Shown here: positions 1-8,564 of the stretch, one piece after another | Numbering within the stretch: the stretch's first letter is position 1 | Layout of the letters: every line of letters begins with the position of its first letter | Source: Herbihabitans rhizosphaerae | Lineage (GTDB): Bacteria; Actinomycetota; Actinomycetes; Mycobacteriales; Pseudonocardiaceae | Direction of reading: 5' to 3' | Length of the DNA: 64,000 bases | Assembly: GCF_004216555.1 (NCBI RefSeq) | Contig: NZ_SGWQ01000009.1 | Span: forward strand, 124,001-188,000 | Program-made: the position numbers and the translations under genes | The notes under the pieces: model-generated | The model's database searches: none | Seen by the model: the letters and a program-made list of their open reading frames with translations, nothing else | Told to the model about the DNA's origin: nothing

Positions 1-500
1 AGGTCGGCGCCACCGGCACGGCCACCCTCACGTTCAAGACCGCGCAGGGCGACCTGCCGCTCACCTTGGACAAGTCGCTCGCGCCGTGCACCGCGCAGAG
101 CATGATCAATCTGGCGAAGCAGGGCTTCTTCGACGGCACGAGCTGCCACCGGCTGAGCACCGAGGGCCTGCAGATGCTGCAGTGCGGTGATCCGACCGGC
201 ACCGGCTCGGGCGGACCGGGCTACCAGTTCGCCGACGAGGTGTTCCCCGAGTTGAAGTACGGCCGCGGCATCCTGGCCATGGCCAACTCCGGCCCGAACA
301 CCAACGGCAGCCAGTTCTTCATCGTGTACGGCAACGCCGGCCTGCCGGCGAAGTACACCGCGTTCGGCACGATCGGCGAGCCCGGATTGAAGATCGTGGA
401 CGACGTGGCGCGCGCCGATCACGACCACTCGCTGGACTCCGGTCCCGGTGGCGGCAAGCCGAACAAGAAGCTCACCTTCGACAGTGCCACCGTGAGCTGA
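1..500 (+). CDS. Cyclophilin-type peptidyl-prolyl isomerase, 5'-truncated by window edge
   Basis: The reading frame is open from base 3 to the TGA at 498-500, so the N-terminus lies outside the window. What remains is the cyclophilin core: the GQFFI-type active-site segment appears as NGSQFFIVYG, preceded by an ILAMANSG motif. The family catalyses proline cis-trans isomerisation. The complete paralogue starting five bases downstream is a lipoprotein, so this copy is probably exported too (inference). The stretch from about base 158 to 330 is almost identical at DNA level to the same part of the downstream copy. An ORF caller may place a TTG start at 66, but homology to the neighbour continues upstream of it, so that start is an artefact of truncation. 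Confidence 0.9.
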   Translation, partial: VGATGTATLTFKTAQGDLPLTLDKSLAPCTAQSMINLAKQGFFDGTSCHRLSTEGLQMLQCGDPTGTGSGGPGYQFADEVFPELKYGRGILAMANSGPNTNGSQFFIVYGNAGLPAKYTAFGTIGEPGLKIVDDVARADHDHSLDSGPGGGKPNKKLTFDSATVS

Positions 501-504
501 CGCC

Positions 505-1305
505 GTGCGCTCACGATTCCTGCTGGCGGCGCTGGCCGTCGCCACGGCGCTGACCACCGGCGCCTGCGTGTCGAAGAACCAGCCCGCCGCGGAGCAGACG
601 CCGTCCAGCAACACGACGTCGAGCAAGCCGACGTCCAGCGCACGGACCACCATCGAGCAGACCGCGGCGAGGCAGCCGATCAACATCCCGGCCGCGCTGG
701 CTCCCGTGCCTCGCCGTGCCACACCGCTGCCGGCCACCGTGACGTGCGAGTACCCATCCAACGGCAAGCCGTCGTCGAAGCTGGTGATGCCGCCGCAGCC
801 CGGATCGGTGCCGGCGACCGGCACGGCCACGCTCACGCTGGACACCTCGCTCGGCAACGTGCCGCTCACGCTGGACCGGGCACTCGCCCCGTGCACGGTG
901 CACAGCATGGTGCGACTCGCCGGGCAGGGTTACTTCAACGGCTCGTCGTGCCACCGGATCAGCACCGAGGGCCTGCAGATGCTGCAGTGCGGTGATCCGA
1001 CCGGCACCGGCTCGGGCGGACCGGGCTACCAGTTCGCCGACGAGGTGTTCCCCGAGTTGAAGTACGGCCGCGGCATCCTGGCCATGGCGAACTCCGGCCC
1101 GAACACCAACGGCAGCCAGTTCTTCATCGTCTTCGGCGACGCCCCGCTGCCGCCGAAGTACACGGTGTTCGGCACGGTCCCGCCGATCGGTCTGGCGATC
1201 GTGGACCAGGTCGCGCACGGCGGGCACGACGGGTCGCTGGACCCGAGCCCGGGCGGCGGCAAGCCGAACGTGAAGATGACGGTGAACGCGGCGACCGTGT
1301 CCTGA
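505..1305 (+). CDS. Lipoprotein cyclophilin (peptidyl-prolyl cis-trans isomerase)
   Basis: 266 residues from a GTG start four bases after the upstream paralogue's stop. Residues 1-21 form a lipoprotein signal ending in the lipobox TGAC (Cys21), followed by a Ser/Thr-rich linker of about 70 residues and a cyclophilin domain from about residue 105, with NGSQFFIVFG as active-site segment. The likely role is folding of exported proteins at the outer face of the membrane. Mycobacterium has ppiB next to relA; here rel lies about 5 kb away on the other strand. It forms a tight run with the upstream paralogue, pnuC (gap of 4 bases) and nadR. It is a tandem duplicate whose core looks homogenised with the upstream copy. 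Confidence 0.92.
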   Translation: MRSRFLLAALAVATALTTGACVSKNQPAAEQTPSSNTTSSKPTSSARTTIEQTAARQPINIPAALAPVPRRATPLPATVTCEYPSNGKPSSKLVMPPQPGSVPATGTATLTLDTSLGNVPLTLDRALAPCTVHSMVRLAGQGYFNGSSCHRISTEGLQMLQCGDPTGTGSGGPGYQFADEVFPELKYGRGILAMANSGPNTNGSQFFIVFGDAPLPPKYTVFGTVPPIGLAIVDQVAHGGHDGSLDPSPGGGKPNVKMTVNAATVS

Positions 1306-1309
1306 CCTC

Positions 1310-1942
1310 GTGCTGGACTGGTTGCGGCAACCGCTGTTCGAGCTGTTCGGCGCGCCGGTCTCGGTGATCGAGGTGATCGGCGCGGTCACCGGCATCGTGT
1401 GCGTGTGGCTGGTGGCCCGCCAACACGTGCTGAACTGGCCGCTCGGCATGCTGAACAACCTGGCCTGGCTGGTGCTGTTCATGGGCAGCGGCCTGTACGC
1501 CGACGGCGTGCTCCAGGCGGTGTACCTGGGGCTTGCCTGCTACGGCTGGGCGAACTGGGTGCTCGGCGCGCGGGCGCTGGCGGCCGACCGGCTGCCGGTG
1601 CGCCGCACCAGCTCGACGGAGTGGGCGGTGCTCGGCGCGCTCGGCCTGCTGGGCACGGTCGCGCTGGGCGTGCTGCTGTCCGGGGCCACCGACTCCACGG
1701 TGCCCTGGTGGGACGCGATCACCACCGTGTTGTCGCTGCTCGCCACGTACGGGCAGGCGCGCAAGCTGGTCGAGTGCTGGTGGCTGTGGATCGCGGCCGA
1801 CGTGCTGTACATCCCGCTGTACGGCGTCAAGGGCCTGTGGATGACGGCGATCGTGTACGCGATCTTCCTCGCGCTGTGCGTGCGCGGCCTGCTGGCCTGG
1901 TCGGCTTCGCTGCGCCGTCAGGCCGCGGTGGCACCGGCGTGA
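1310..1942 (+). CDS. pnuC: Nicotinamide riboside transporter PnuC
   Basis: 210 residues with about seven hydrophobic segments (for example around ITGIVCVWLVA and MLNNLAWLVLFM) and the aromatic W-rich faces typical of PnuC. PnuC moves nicotinamide riboside by facilitated diffusion, and uptake is driven by intracellular phosphorylation. The next gene is a NadR-type kinase/adenylyltransferase and the two overlap in GTGA, so uptake and trapping are translationally coupled. The GTG start at 1310 lies four bases after the cyclophilin stop; no better start exists. Identification rests on family resemblance plus the nadR neighbour. Confidence 0.9.
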   Translation: MLDWLRQPLFELFGAPVSVIEVIGAVTGIVCVWLVARQHVLNWPLGMLNNLAWLVLFMGSGLYADGVLQAVYLGLACYGWANWVLGARALAADRLPVRRTSSTEWAVLGALGLLGTVALGVLLSGATDSTVPWWDAITTVLSLLATYGQARKLVECWWLWIAADVLYIPLYGVKGLWMTAIVYAIFLALCVRGLLAWSASLRRQAAVAPA

Positions 1943-3003
1943 CGCGGTTCGCGCACGGGATGGTGATCGGCAAGTTCTACCCGCCGCACCAGGGCCACCA
2001 CCGGTTGATCGACACGGCCGCGCGCCGGTGCGACCGGGTGACCGTGGTGGCGTGCGCGTCGCACGTGGAGTCGATCCCGCTGGACACTCGGGTGGCGTGG
2101 CTGCGTGAGGTGCACGCCGGGCAGCCGCACGTGCGGGTGGTCGGCGCGGTGGACAACCACCCGGTCGACTACGCCGATCCGCGCGCGTGGGAGGCGCACT
2201 GCGTGGTGTTCGCCGGCGCCGTCGGCGAGCCGGTGGACGCGGTGTTCACCGGCGAGGAGTACGGCCCGGAGCTGGCCCGCCGGTTCCGTGCCACCGCGGT
2301 GACCCTGGACCGCGGCGCGCCGCCGGTGTCCGGCACGGCGGTGCGGGCCGATCCGGCCGCGTGCTGGGACTGGCTGGCCGCGCCGGTGCGGGCGTGGTTC
2401 ACCCGGCGTGTGGTGTTTGTCGGCGCCGAGTCGACCGGGACCACGACGGTGAGCCGCGCGGTGGCCGAGGCGTTGCGGGCCCGGGGCGGCGTGTGGGCGC
2501 GCACCCGGTGGGTGGCCGAGTTCGGCAGGGAGCTGACCGCGCAGAAGCTGGCGGACCTGCGCGCGGTGCGACCGGCCGCGGTGATCGACGACGTCACCTG
2601 GGACGCCGAGGACTTCGCCATGGTGGCCAAGCAGCAGGCCGCGCGCGAGGAGTCGGCCGCGCGGGACGGCTCGCCGGTGCTGGTGTGCGACACCGACGTG
2701 CTGGCGACCACGGTGTGGGAGCTGCGGTACCGGGGCGTGGTGTCCGCCGAGGTCGCCGGCGCGGTGCGGCCGGCCGATCTGTACCTGCTCACCGACCACG
2801 ACGGCGTCCCGTTCACGCAGGACGGGCTGCGCGACGGCGAGCACCTGCGGACGTGGATGACCGGCGAGTTCCGCCGCGTGCTGGACGCGCACGACGCCTC
2901 GTGGCGGCTGCTCTCCGGTTCGCTGGACGAGCGGGTCCGCGCGGCGCTGGGCGCGATCGACGAGATGCTCGGCTCGGGTTGGCGGCTGGCCGCCCCGCTG
3001 TGA
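1939..3003 (+). CDS. nadR: NadR-type NMN adenylyltransferase / ribosylnicotinamide kinase
   Basis: 354 residues. The GTG start at 1939 overlaps the pnuC stop by four bases; the same frame is open much further upstream but that part is a shadow of pnuC. Residues 11-21 carry the nucleotidyltransferase signature GKFYPPHQGHH, with HxGH at 17-20. The C-terminal half from about residue 157 is a P-loop kinase-like domain reading GAESTGTTT at 162-170. The enzyme would phosphorylate nicotinamide riboside and adenylylate NMN to NAD. Classical NadR kinases have Lys in the P-loop where this protein has Thr168, so kinase activity is uncertain. It lacks the N-terminal DNA-binding domain of enterobacterial NadR. 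Confidence 0.88.
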   Translation: MTRFAHGMVIGKFYPPHQGHHRLIDTAARRCDRVTVVACASHVESIPLDTRVAWLREVHAGQPHVRVVGAVDNHPVDYADPRAWEAHCVVFAGAVGEPVDAVFTGEEYGPELARRFRATAVTLDRGAPPVSGTAVRADPAACWDWLAAPVRAWFTRRVVFVGAESTGTTTVSRAVAEALRARGGVWARTRWVAEFGRELTAQKLADLRAVRPAAVIDDVTWDAEDFAMVAKQQAAREESAARDGSPVLVCDTDVLATTVWELRYRGVVSAEVAGAVRPADLYLLTDHDGVPFTQDGLRDGEHLRTWMTGEFRRVLDAHDASWRLLSGSLDERVRAALGAIDEMLGSGWRLAAPL

Positions 3004-3033
3004 GCGTCGGACCCCGATGGCACACTCGGGGAC

Positions 3034-3837
3034 GTGCCGGACGTCTACCAGGAGCGCCCGCTGTCCACGGACGGCGTGGTCGGGCTGACCTGGCATCGGG
3101 AGACCGACACGCCCGGCGTCACCCGGGTGGTGCCGGACGCCGGGGTGGACGTGATCTGGGACGGCCGATCGCTGCTGGTCGCGGGCCCGGACACGCGCCC
3201 GCACCCCACGCCGAACCTGCCGGGCACGCTGATCGGCGCCCGGTTCGTGCCCGGCACGAGCGGCGTGGCACTCGGTGTCGCGCCACATTCGCTGGCCGAC
3301 CTGCGGGTGCCGCTGGACGACCTGTGGCCGCCGGCTCGGGTGCGTGAACTGGCCGACCGGCTCGCCGACACAGCGGACCCGGTCCAGGCGCAGGACGTGC
3401 TCGCCGACGCCGTCGTGGCGCAGGTCGGCGATCCACCGGACGAGATCGCCGCGCCGCTGCGGCACCTGGCCAGGCGTACCGGCCGGGTGCGCGACCTGGC
3501 GGAGACGATCGGGCTGTCCGAGCGGCAGTTGCACCGCCGGTGCGTGGCCGCGTTCGGGTACGGCCCGAAGACGCTGCACCGCATCGTCCGGTTCGACCGC
3601 GCGCTGCGTGCCGCCCGTGCCGGCGAGCCGTTCGCGGACGTGGCGTACCGCGCCGGGTACGCCGACCAGGCGCACCTGTCCCGCGAGGTGCGCGCGCTGG
3701 CCGGCGTGCCGCTCGGCGCGCTGGTCCAAGAACCCGTCCGACCGCCGCCATGGCCGTATCCGGCTGGCGACTACAGGGCAGAAGATCAAGAAGTCGAGTC
3801 GAACAGTCATTATGGGCTAGCTCGGCAGAGCGTGTAG
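3034..3837 (+). CDS. AraC-family transcriptional regulator
   Basis: 267 residues. The N-terminal half (about 1-140) resembles the small beta-rich domain of short AraC proteins. The C-terminal half (about 145-235) is a double helix-turn-helix, with the segments RVRDLAETIGLSERQLHRR and FADVAYRAGYADQAHLSRE diagnostic of AraC HTH_18. A CACACT hexamer lies seven bases before the GTG and there is no Shine-Dalgarno sequence, so it is probably leaderless. The last 25 or so residues run into AT-richer DNA and have no family counterpart that I recognise; the original 3' end may have been replaced when that patch arrived. Confidence 0.88.
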   Translation: MPDVYQERPLSTDGVVGLTWHRETDTPGVTRVVPDAGVDVIWDGRSLLVAGPDTRPHPTPNLPGTLIGARFVPGTSGVALGVAPHSLADLRVPLDDLWPPARVRELADRLADTADPVQAQDVLADAVVAQVGDPPDEIAAPLRHLARRTGRVRDLAETIGLSERQLHRRCVAAFGYGPKTLHRIVRFDRALRAARAGEPFADVAYRAGYADQAHLSREVRALAGVPLGALVQEPVRPPPWPYPAGDYRAEDQEVESNSHYGLARQSV

Positions 3838-3943
3838 TAGTTGCACGCACCAGCTTCGCAGCTTGAGGGCCTGCCGTTGACGTGCGTCGGGCAGGCCCCA
3901 AACCAATCTGATCGGAACTTGCGACGGGTGGCGAGATTAAGAA

Positions 3944-4510
3944 TCAGTCTTCCGCAGCCAGGTCCAGGCCAGCTCTGGCGTCATTGTCGAAGTACGGCGA
4001 AAAGACGTAGGGTTGGTTGCCGAATCGAAACGAATTCACTCCTCTGAAGTACCCGATCCGAGTGGCTGGGTTGCACTCGCGCACTAGGTCGATGAAATCA
4101 TCCCGCTGGTTCCAGGCAAAGCCGAGCGCGCCAACCACATCTTGAATCGGCACGCCGTCCGATCTGAGGGGCATTCGCATGAACGCGAAGTCAAGTGCCA
4201 CTTATTCTGCATATCCCAGAGGTCGTGGGTTACATACTCGTCCATATCCCACCCTCCGTAAGGACCCCGCCCGTCGATGCACCCCGGCACGGAGAAGTGC
4301 TCGACATACTTGACCTGTCGCCTTGGGTCGAACACGCAATGCGCAGCGGTCTGAACGACCCGCTTGTTGGCCGCGATAACGACGGCGGCCGAACATCGTA
4401 TTAGCGTGCCGTCAGTCGGGTCAAGGAGAAAGACCCCCCACGGTAGGCGCACCCGAATCGTAGACAGCCGTCGGACTAACGGGGGCGACGGTCGGGTTCG
4501 GCATTGCAGG
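3944..4510 (-). pseudogene. Broken trypsin-like (S1) serine protease remnant
   Basis: Two minus-strand frames together spell part of a secreted S1 protease. Frame one, down to about 4205, holds CSAAVV...VVQTAAHCVFD, the catalytic-His motif (His codon 4339-4341), followed by a PGCIDGRGPYGGW segment typical of actinobacterial members. Near 4200 the homology jumps frame to VALDFAFMRM, the catalytic-Asp motif (Asp codon 4190-4192), and runs to the stop at 3944. No GDSGG serine motif follows, so both a frameshift and a 3' truncation are present. The region is AT-richer than its neighbours, which suggests acquired DNA decaying in place. The upstream limit near 4510 is approximate. Confidence 0.65.
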
Positions 4511-4648
4511 AGGAATGCTCTGAGGTTTATCGGACGTAGATTTGCACCCCAGTTGATGAACGATCGCCAGGCTAAGTGACTACGCCTTGGCGCGTGGCAC
4601 CGCCGATTGAGTGAACCACCTGGTTGCTTGACCCAAGATGTTACCGAC

Positions 4649-4942
4649 ATGTCTAATGACGACATGAAGGCAGATGACGAGTCGCCGAAATTTCGAAGGC
4701 GTCCAACAGAACCTCGAACAAAGGAGTGGACACCTGAGGAGATGCGACAGGCCAAGCCTCTTGAAACGCCAGAACTACAGCCTGTGACTACGCGTGATTT
4801 AGCCAGTCATATCATCCGTGAAGCTCTTCAGGGCTTGTCAACTTCAGGCGCCGTGACCGTCGACGACATTGCGACGCGCCTAAAGATCGATACGGTCGTT
4901 GTGAGGTCACAGCTTGAAGGGCTGTCACAGAAGTGGTCGTGA
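4649..4942 (+). CDS. Small hypothetical protein, possible winged-helix C-terminus
   Basis: 97 residues from ATG 4649. The first half is charged and probably disordered (DDESPKFRRRPTEP). The second half, ASHIIREALQGLSTSGAVTV followed by DDIATRLKIDTVVVRSQLEG, has the helix pattern of a small helix-turn-helix, but I do not recognise a family. No convincing Shine-Dalgarno sequence precedes the ATG. It lies divergent to the protease remnant in the same AT-richer patch, so it may be a passenger of the acquired DNA. Composition favours a real gene over chance. Confidence 0.45.
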   Translation: MSNDDMKADDESPKFRRRPTEPRTKEWTPEEMRQAKPLETPELQPVTTRDLASHIIREALQGLSTSGAVTVDDIATRLKIDTVVVRSQLEGLSQKWS

Positions 4943-5126
4943 GTGTGGCTCTGCCCGTGAACGGCGACTGACAGTCTAAAGTGAGTACCATCCGCATTCA
5001 GTGCTCGGAAGCCACCAGGGACGCAGCACTGTTGGGACGCGGGCGAAGGACCACGACACGTTCTGCCCGCTAGGCCCCGTGGATCTCGTTCATCGCGCAG
5101 CAGAACATCGGTTCGCGGGACAGACC

Positions 5127-5999
5127 CTACAGACGGCCGTAGGCGCGCAGGGTGGCGAGCGCGCCGATGGTGATCACCGGGCGCCACTCGAACTCGACGG
5201 CCGGCGTCCAGACCTCCCACGGCACCGGCCAGGCGCCGTCCTCACCACGCAGGTCGACGAGCTTGTCGAGGCTGATCTCCATTTCCTCGTCGGTGAACCA
5301 GGCCCGGGCCACGCCGTCCGGCCGCGGCGCGAAGGTGTGCGGGTACATCACGTCTCCGCTCTCACCGGCCAGGGCCACCACGCCGCCGTCGCGCACGATC
5401 TTGCCGACACGCTCGGCGTGCTCGGCGGCCCGGTCGCGGTCCGGCACGTTGTCCAGGAAACCCACCGCGGCCAGCGCCTCGTACGGGCTGGTCTCGGTCA
5501 TCGCCTCGACGGCGCGCCAGCAGAACTCGGTCGCGCGGTCCAGCCACGGGTGGTCGATCTTGTTCTTGTGCAGGACGCCGGCGATGTTGCCGGTGGGCAG
5601 CAGCGAGCCCGCGTAGGTCTCCGGCACCGCCCACCGCCACGCCTTCGGGTAGTCGCGGATGTTCGGGTGGATGAACGGCACCCCGCCGTCCTCGGTGCTG
5701 ATCGAGACCAGGTAATCGAGCGTGCCGCGGCCCATCGGCGAGTCCACCGCGCCCAGTTCGTCCAGCAGCGACAGCGCGAACAGCACGGTGACCGGCTGGC
5801 TGCCCGGACCGCGGCCATCGGGCTCCAGCGCGTTGCCGAACCCGCCGTCCGGGTTGCGGTAGGCGGCCAGCGCCGCGAGCACGGGCTCCGCGTCGCCCGA
5901 CCGGAACATGTGGGCGAACTGGTGCCGCTCCAGCACCCTGGCGCTGCTCAGAACGTAGGTCTCCGCCGCGTCGATGGCGGTCTGGTCGAGTCGCTTCAT
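5127..5999 (-). CDS. Conserved alpha/alpha-toroid (prenyltransferase/terpene-cyclase fold) protein
   Basis: 290 residues from ATG 5999. The sequence has regularly spaced helical repeats with GG-containing turns, such as NPDGGFGNALEPDGR near residue 69 and EDGGVPF near 132, a pattern seen in the alpha/alpha barrels of prenyltransferase beta subunits and terpene cyclases. No catalytic DxDD motif is visible, so an enzymatic role cannot be claimed. Actinobacteria carry many uncharacterised proteins of this kind. It stands alone, 63 bases downstream of rel on the same strand. The first half of the family resemblance is clear; function is unknown. Confidence 0.75.
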   Translation of the reverse strand: MKRLDQTAIDAAETYVLSSARVLERHQFAHMFRSGDAEPVLAALAAYRNPDGGFGNALEPDGRGPGSQPVTVLFALSLLDELGAVDSPMGRGTLDYLVSISTEDGGVPFIHPNIRDYPKAWRWAVPETYAGSLLPTGNIAGVLHKNKIDHPWLDRATEFCWRAVEAMTETSPYEALAAVGFLDNVPDRDRAAEHAERVGKIVRDGGVVALAGESGDVMYPHTFAPRPDGVARAWFTDEEMEISLDKLVDLRGEDGAWPVPWEVWTPAVEFEWRPVITIGALATLRAYGRL

Positions 6000-6062
6000 G
6001 CCGGCAACGCTAGCCCCGGGTCACGCGGGCGGTCTTGAAGAAATCGGACGCCTCAGGACAGG

Positions 6063-8396
6063 TCAGGACGCCGAGGTCACCCGGTAGACGTCGTACACGC
6101 CCTCGACGCCGCGCACCGCCTTGAGCACGTGGCCGAGGTGCTTCGGATCGCCCATCTCGAAGGCGAACCGGCTCACCGCCACCCGGTCACGCGAGGTGGT
6201 GACCGACGCGGACAGGATGTTCACCCGCTCGTCGGCGAGGATCTTCGTGACGTCGGACAGCAGCCGGTGCCGGTCCAGCGCCTCGACCTGGATCGCCACC
6301 AGGAACACCGAGGACTCCGACGGCGCCCACTCCACGTCCACCAGCCGCTCGGGTGAGGCCAGCAGTTCGGCCGAGTTGGTGCAGTCGGTGCGGTGCACGG
6401 ACACCCCGCCGCCGCGCGTGACGAACCCGAGGATCTCGTCGCCCGGCACCGGGGTGCAGCAGCGGGCCAGCTTCACCCACACGTCGCTGGCGCCCTTGAC
6501 GATCACGCCGGCGTCGCCCGTCGCCCGGCGGCGCTGGACGGTGGACGGCGTGGACCGCTCGGCCAGCTCCTCCTCGGCGTGGTCGACCCCGCCGAGCAGC
6601 GCGACCAGCCGCTGCACGACGTGCCGCGCGGACTGGTGGCCCTCGCCGATCGCCGCGTACAGCGCGCTCACGTCCGGGTAGCGCAGTTCGCGGGCGAGCG
6701 CGGTCACCGAGTCGGCGGACACCAGGCGCTGCATCGGCAGACCGACCCGGCGCACCTCCTTGGTGATCGACTCCTTGCCGATCTCGATCGCTTCTTCCTT
6801 GCGCTCCTTGGCGAACCACTGCTTGATCTTGGCGCGGGCGCGCGGCGAGGCGGCCAGGTCGAGCCAGTCGCGGGACGGGCCGGCGCCCTCGGCCTTCGAG
6901 GTGAAGATCTCGACGACCTCGCCGTTGTCCAGCTTGCGCTCCAGCGCGACCAGCCGGCCGTTGACCCGCGCACCGATGCAGCGGTGCCCGACCTCGGTGT
7001 GCACCGCGTAGGCGAAGTCGATCGGCGTGGACCCGGACGGCAGCGTGATCACGTCGCCCTTCGGCGTGAACACGAAGATCTCGCGCTGAGCCAGGTCGTA
7101 GCGCAGGTTTTCGAGGAACTCCCCCGGGTCGGCCGCCTCCCGCTGCCAGTCGAGGAGCTGACGCATCCAGGCCATCTCGTCGACGTCCACGTTGCGGCCG
7201 TTGTGCTGGCCGCGGGTCTCCTTGTAGCGCCAGTGCGCGGCGATGCCGTACTCGGCGGTACGGTGCATCTCGGCGGTGCGGATCTGCACCTCGAGCGGCT
7301 TGCCGTCCGGCCCGATCACCGTGGTGTGCAGCGACTGGTACACGCCGAACCTCGGCTGGGCGATGTAGTCCTTGAACCGGCCGGGCATCGGCTGCCACAG
7401 CGCGTGCACCACGCCCATCGCGGCGTAGCAGTCGCGCACGTCCTCCACCAGGATCCGCACGCCGACCAGGTCGTGGATGTCGTCGAAGTCGCGCCCGCGC
7501 ACGATCATCTTCTGGTGGATCGAGTAGTAGTGCTTGGGCCGGCCCTCGACCTTCGCGGTGATCCGCGAGCCCTCCAGATGGCCGGACAGCTCCTCGACCA
7601 CCTTGTGCAGGTAGATGTCGCGGGACGGGGCGCGATTGGCCACCAGTCGCACGATCTCGTCGTACTTCTTGGGCTGCAGGATCGCGAACGCCAGGTCCTC
7701 GAGCTCCCATTTCACGGTGGCCATGCCCAGCCGGTGGGCCAGCGGGGCGAGCACCTCGAGGGTCTCGCGCGCCTTCTTGGCCTGCTTCTCCGGCGGCAGG
7801 AACCGCATGGTGCGCATGTTGTGCAGCCGGTCGGCGAGCTTGATCACCAGCACCCGCGGGTCGCGCGCCATGGCGATCACCATCTTGCGGATGGTCTCCG
7901 CCTCGGCGGCGCTGCCCAGTTGCACCTTGTCCAGCTTGGTGACGCCGTCGACCAGCACGGCCACCTCGTCGCCGAAGTCGCCGCGCAGCTTGTCCAGCGA
8001 GTACTCGGTGTCCTCCACCGTGTCGTGCAGCAGTGCCGCGACCAGCGTGGTGGTGTCCATACCCAGCTCGGCCAGGATCGTGGCGACGGCGAGCGGGTGG
8101 GTGATGTACGGGTCGCCGGACTTGCGCCGCTGCTCGCGGTGCATCTCCTCGGCGACGTCGTAGGCGCGCTGCAACAGCGCCAGATCGGCCTTCGGGTGCA
8201 GCTCGCAGTGCACGGCGGCGAGCGGCTCCAGCACCTGCTTGACCGGCGCGGCGCGCTGCGCGGTGATGCGGCGCGCCAGGCGTGCGCGGACTCGCCGTGT
8301 CGCGGACGGCTGCCGGCCCCCGTTCTGGGGCTCGGCACGCGCGGCCGCGGCAGGTGGACCCGCGGCCCCGGTCTCCGACTCGACGTTCTGTGTCAC
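6063..8396 (-). CDS. rel: Bifunctional (p)ppGpp synthetase/hydrolase Rel
   Basis: 777 residues from GTG 8396. It makes and degrades the stringent-response alarmone (p)ppGpp. Domains in order: a disordered N-terminus (1-55); the HD hydrolase with His100 and HDTVED at 124-129; the RelA/SpoT synthetase at about 265-385, with RFKD, the basic RxKD variant of bifunctional enzymes; TGS at about 435-500; a conserved Cys/zinc-finger region containing [10 protein letters not shown]; and a C-terminal ACT domain from about 700. Length and order match actinobacterial Rel. It follows secD-secF on the same strand across 168 bases. In Mycobacterium apt lies between secF and relA; no apt is present here. Confidence 0.97.
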   Translation of the reverse strand: MTQNVESETGAAGPPAAAARAEPQNGGRQPSATRRVRARLARRITAQRAAPVKQVLEPLAAVHCELHPKADLALLQRAYDVAEEMHREQRRKSGDPYITHPLAVATILAELGMDTTTLVAALLHDTVEDTEYSLDKLRGDFGDEVAVLVDGVTKLDKVQLGSAAEAETIRKMVIAMARDPRVLVIKLADRLHNMRTMRFLPPEKQAKKARETLEVLAPLAHRLGMATVKWELEDLAFAILQPKKYDEIVRLVANRAPSRDIYLHKVVEELSGHLEGSRITAKVEGRPKHYYSIHQKMIVRGRDFDDIHDLVGVRILVEDVRDCYAAMGVVHALWQPMPGRFKDYIAQPRFGVYQSLHTTVIGPDGKPLEVQIRTAEMHRTAEYGIAAHWRYKETRGQHNGRNVDVDEMAWMRQLLDWQREAADPGEFLENLRYDLAQREIFVFTPKGDVITLPSGSTPIDFAYAVHTEVGHRCIGARVNGRLVALERKLDNGEVVEIFTSKAEGAGPSRDWLDLAASPRARAKIKQWFAKERKEEAIEIGKESITKEVRRVGLPMQRLVSADSVTALARELRYPDVSALYAAIGEGHQSARHVVQRLVALLGGVDHAEEELAERSTPSTVQRRRATGDAGVIVKGASDVWVKLARCCTPVPGDEILGFVTRGGGVSVHRTDCTNSAELLASPERLVDVEWAPSESSVFLVAIQVEALDRHRLLSDVTKILADERVNILSASVTTSRDRVAVSRFAFEMGDPKHLGHVLKAVRGVEGVYDVYRVTSAS

Positions 8397-8564
8397 ACGC
8401 GCTCCCGGCTGTCTCGCTACCGCAAGGGTATCGAGGCGTCCGGGCCACGGACGTGACCCGGACTCCGAGAATAACGCTCGAACGCCCGGTGAACTTCCGC
8501 CAGGGCGGCGAGCGCACGGTCAGACGCGACGAACGACCGTGCGCTGACCTGCCGTCCTATTGCC

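Noticed and set aside
511-1482. Long minus-strand ORF opposite the cyclophilin and pnuC genes
   Set aside because: Arg/His/Gly-rich composition and mirrored third-position GC mark it as a shadow of the real plus-strand genes.
1918-3810. 630-codon minus-strand ORF opposite nadR and the AraC gene
   Set aside because: It spans two clear genes with family motifs on the plus strand and has no recognisable domain.
6187-8517. 776-codon minus-strand ORF overlapping rel
   Set aside because: Same strand, other frame; low-complexity Arg/Ala/Gly protein. The rel frame has all catalytic motifs.
8397-8564. Possible apt gene between secF and rel, as in Mycobacterium
   Set aside because: Only 168 bases are available and no phosphoribosyltransferase motif is present in any frame.
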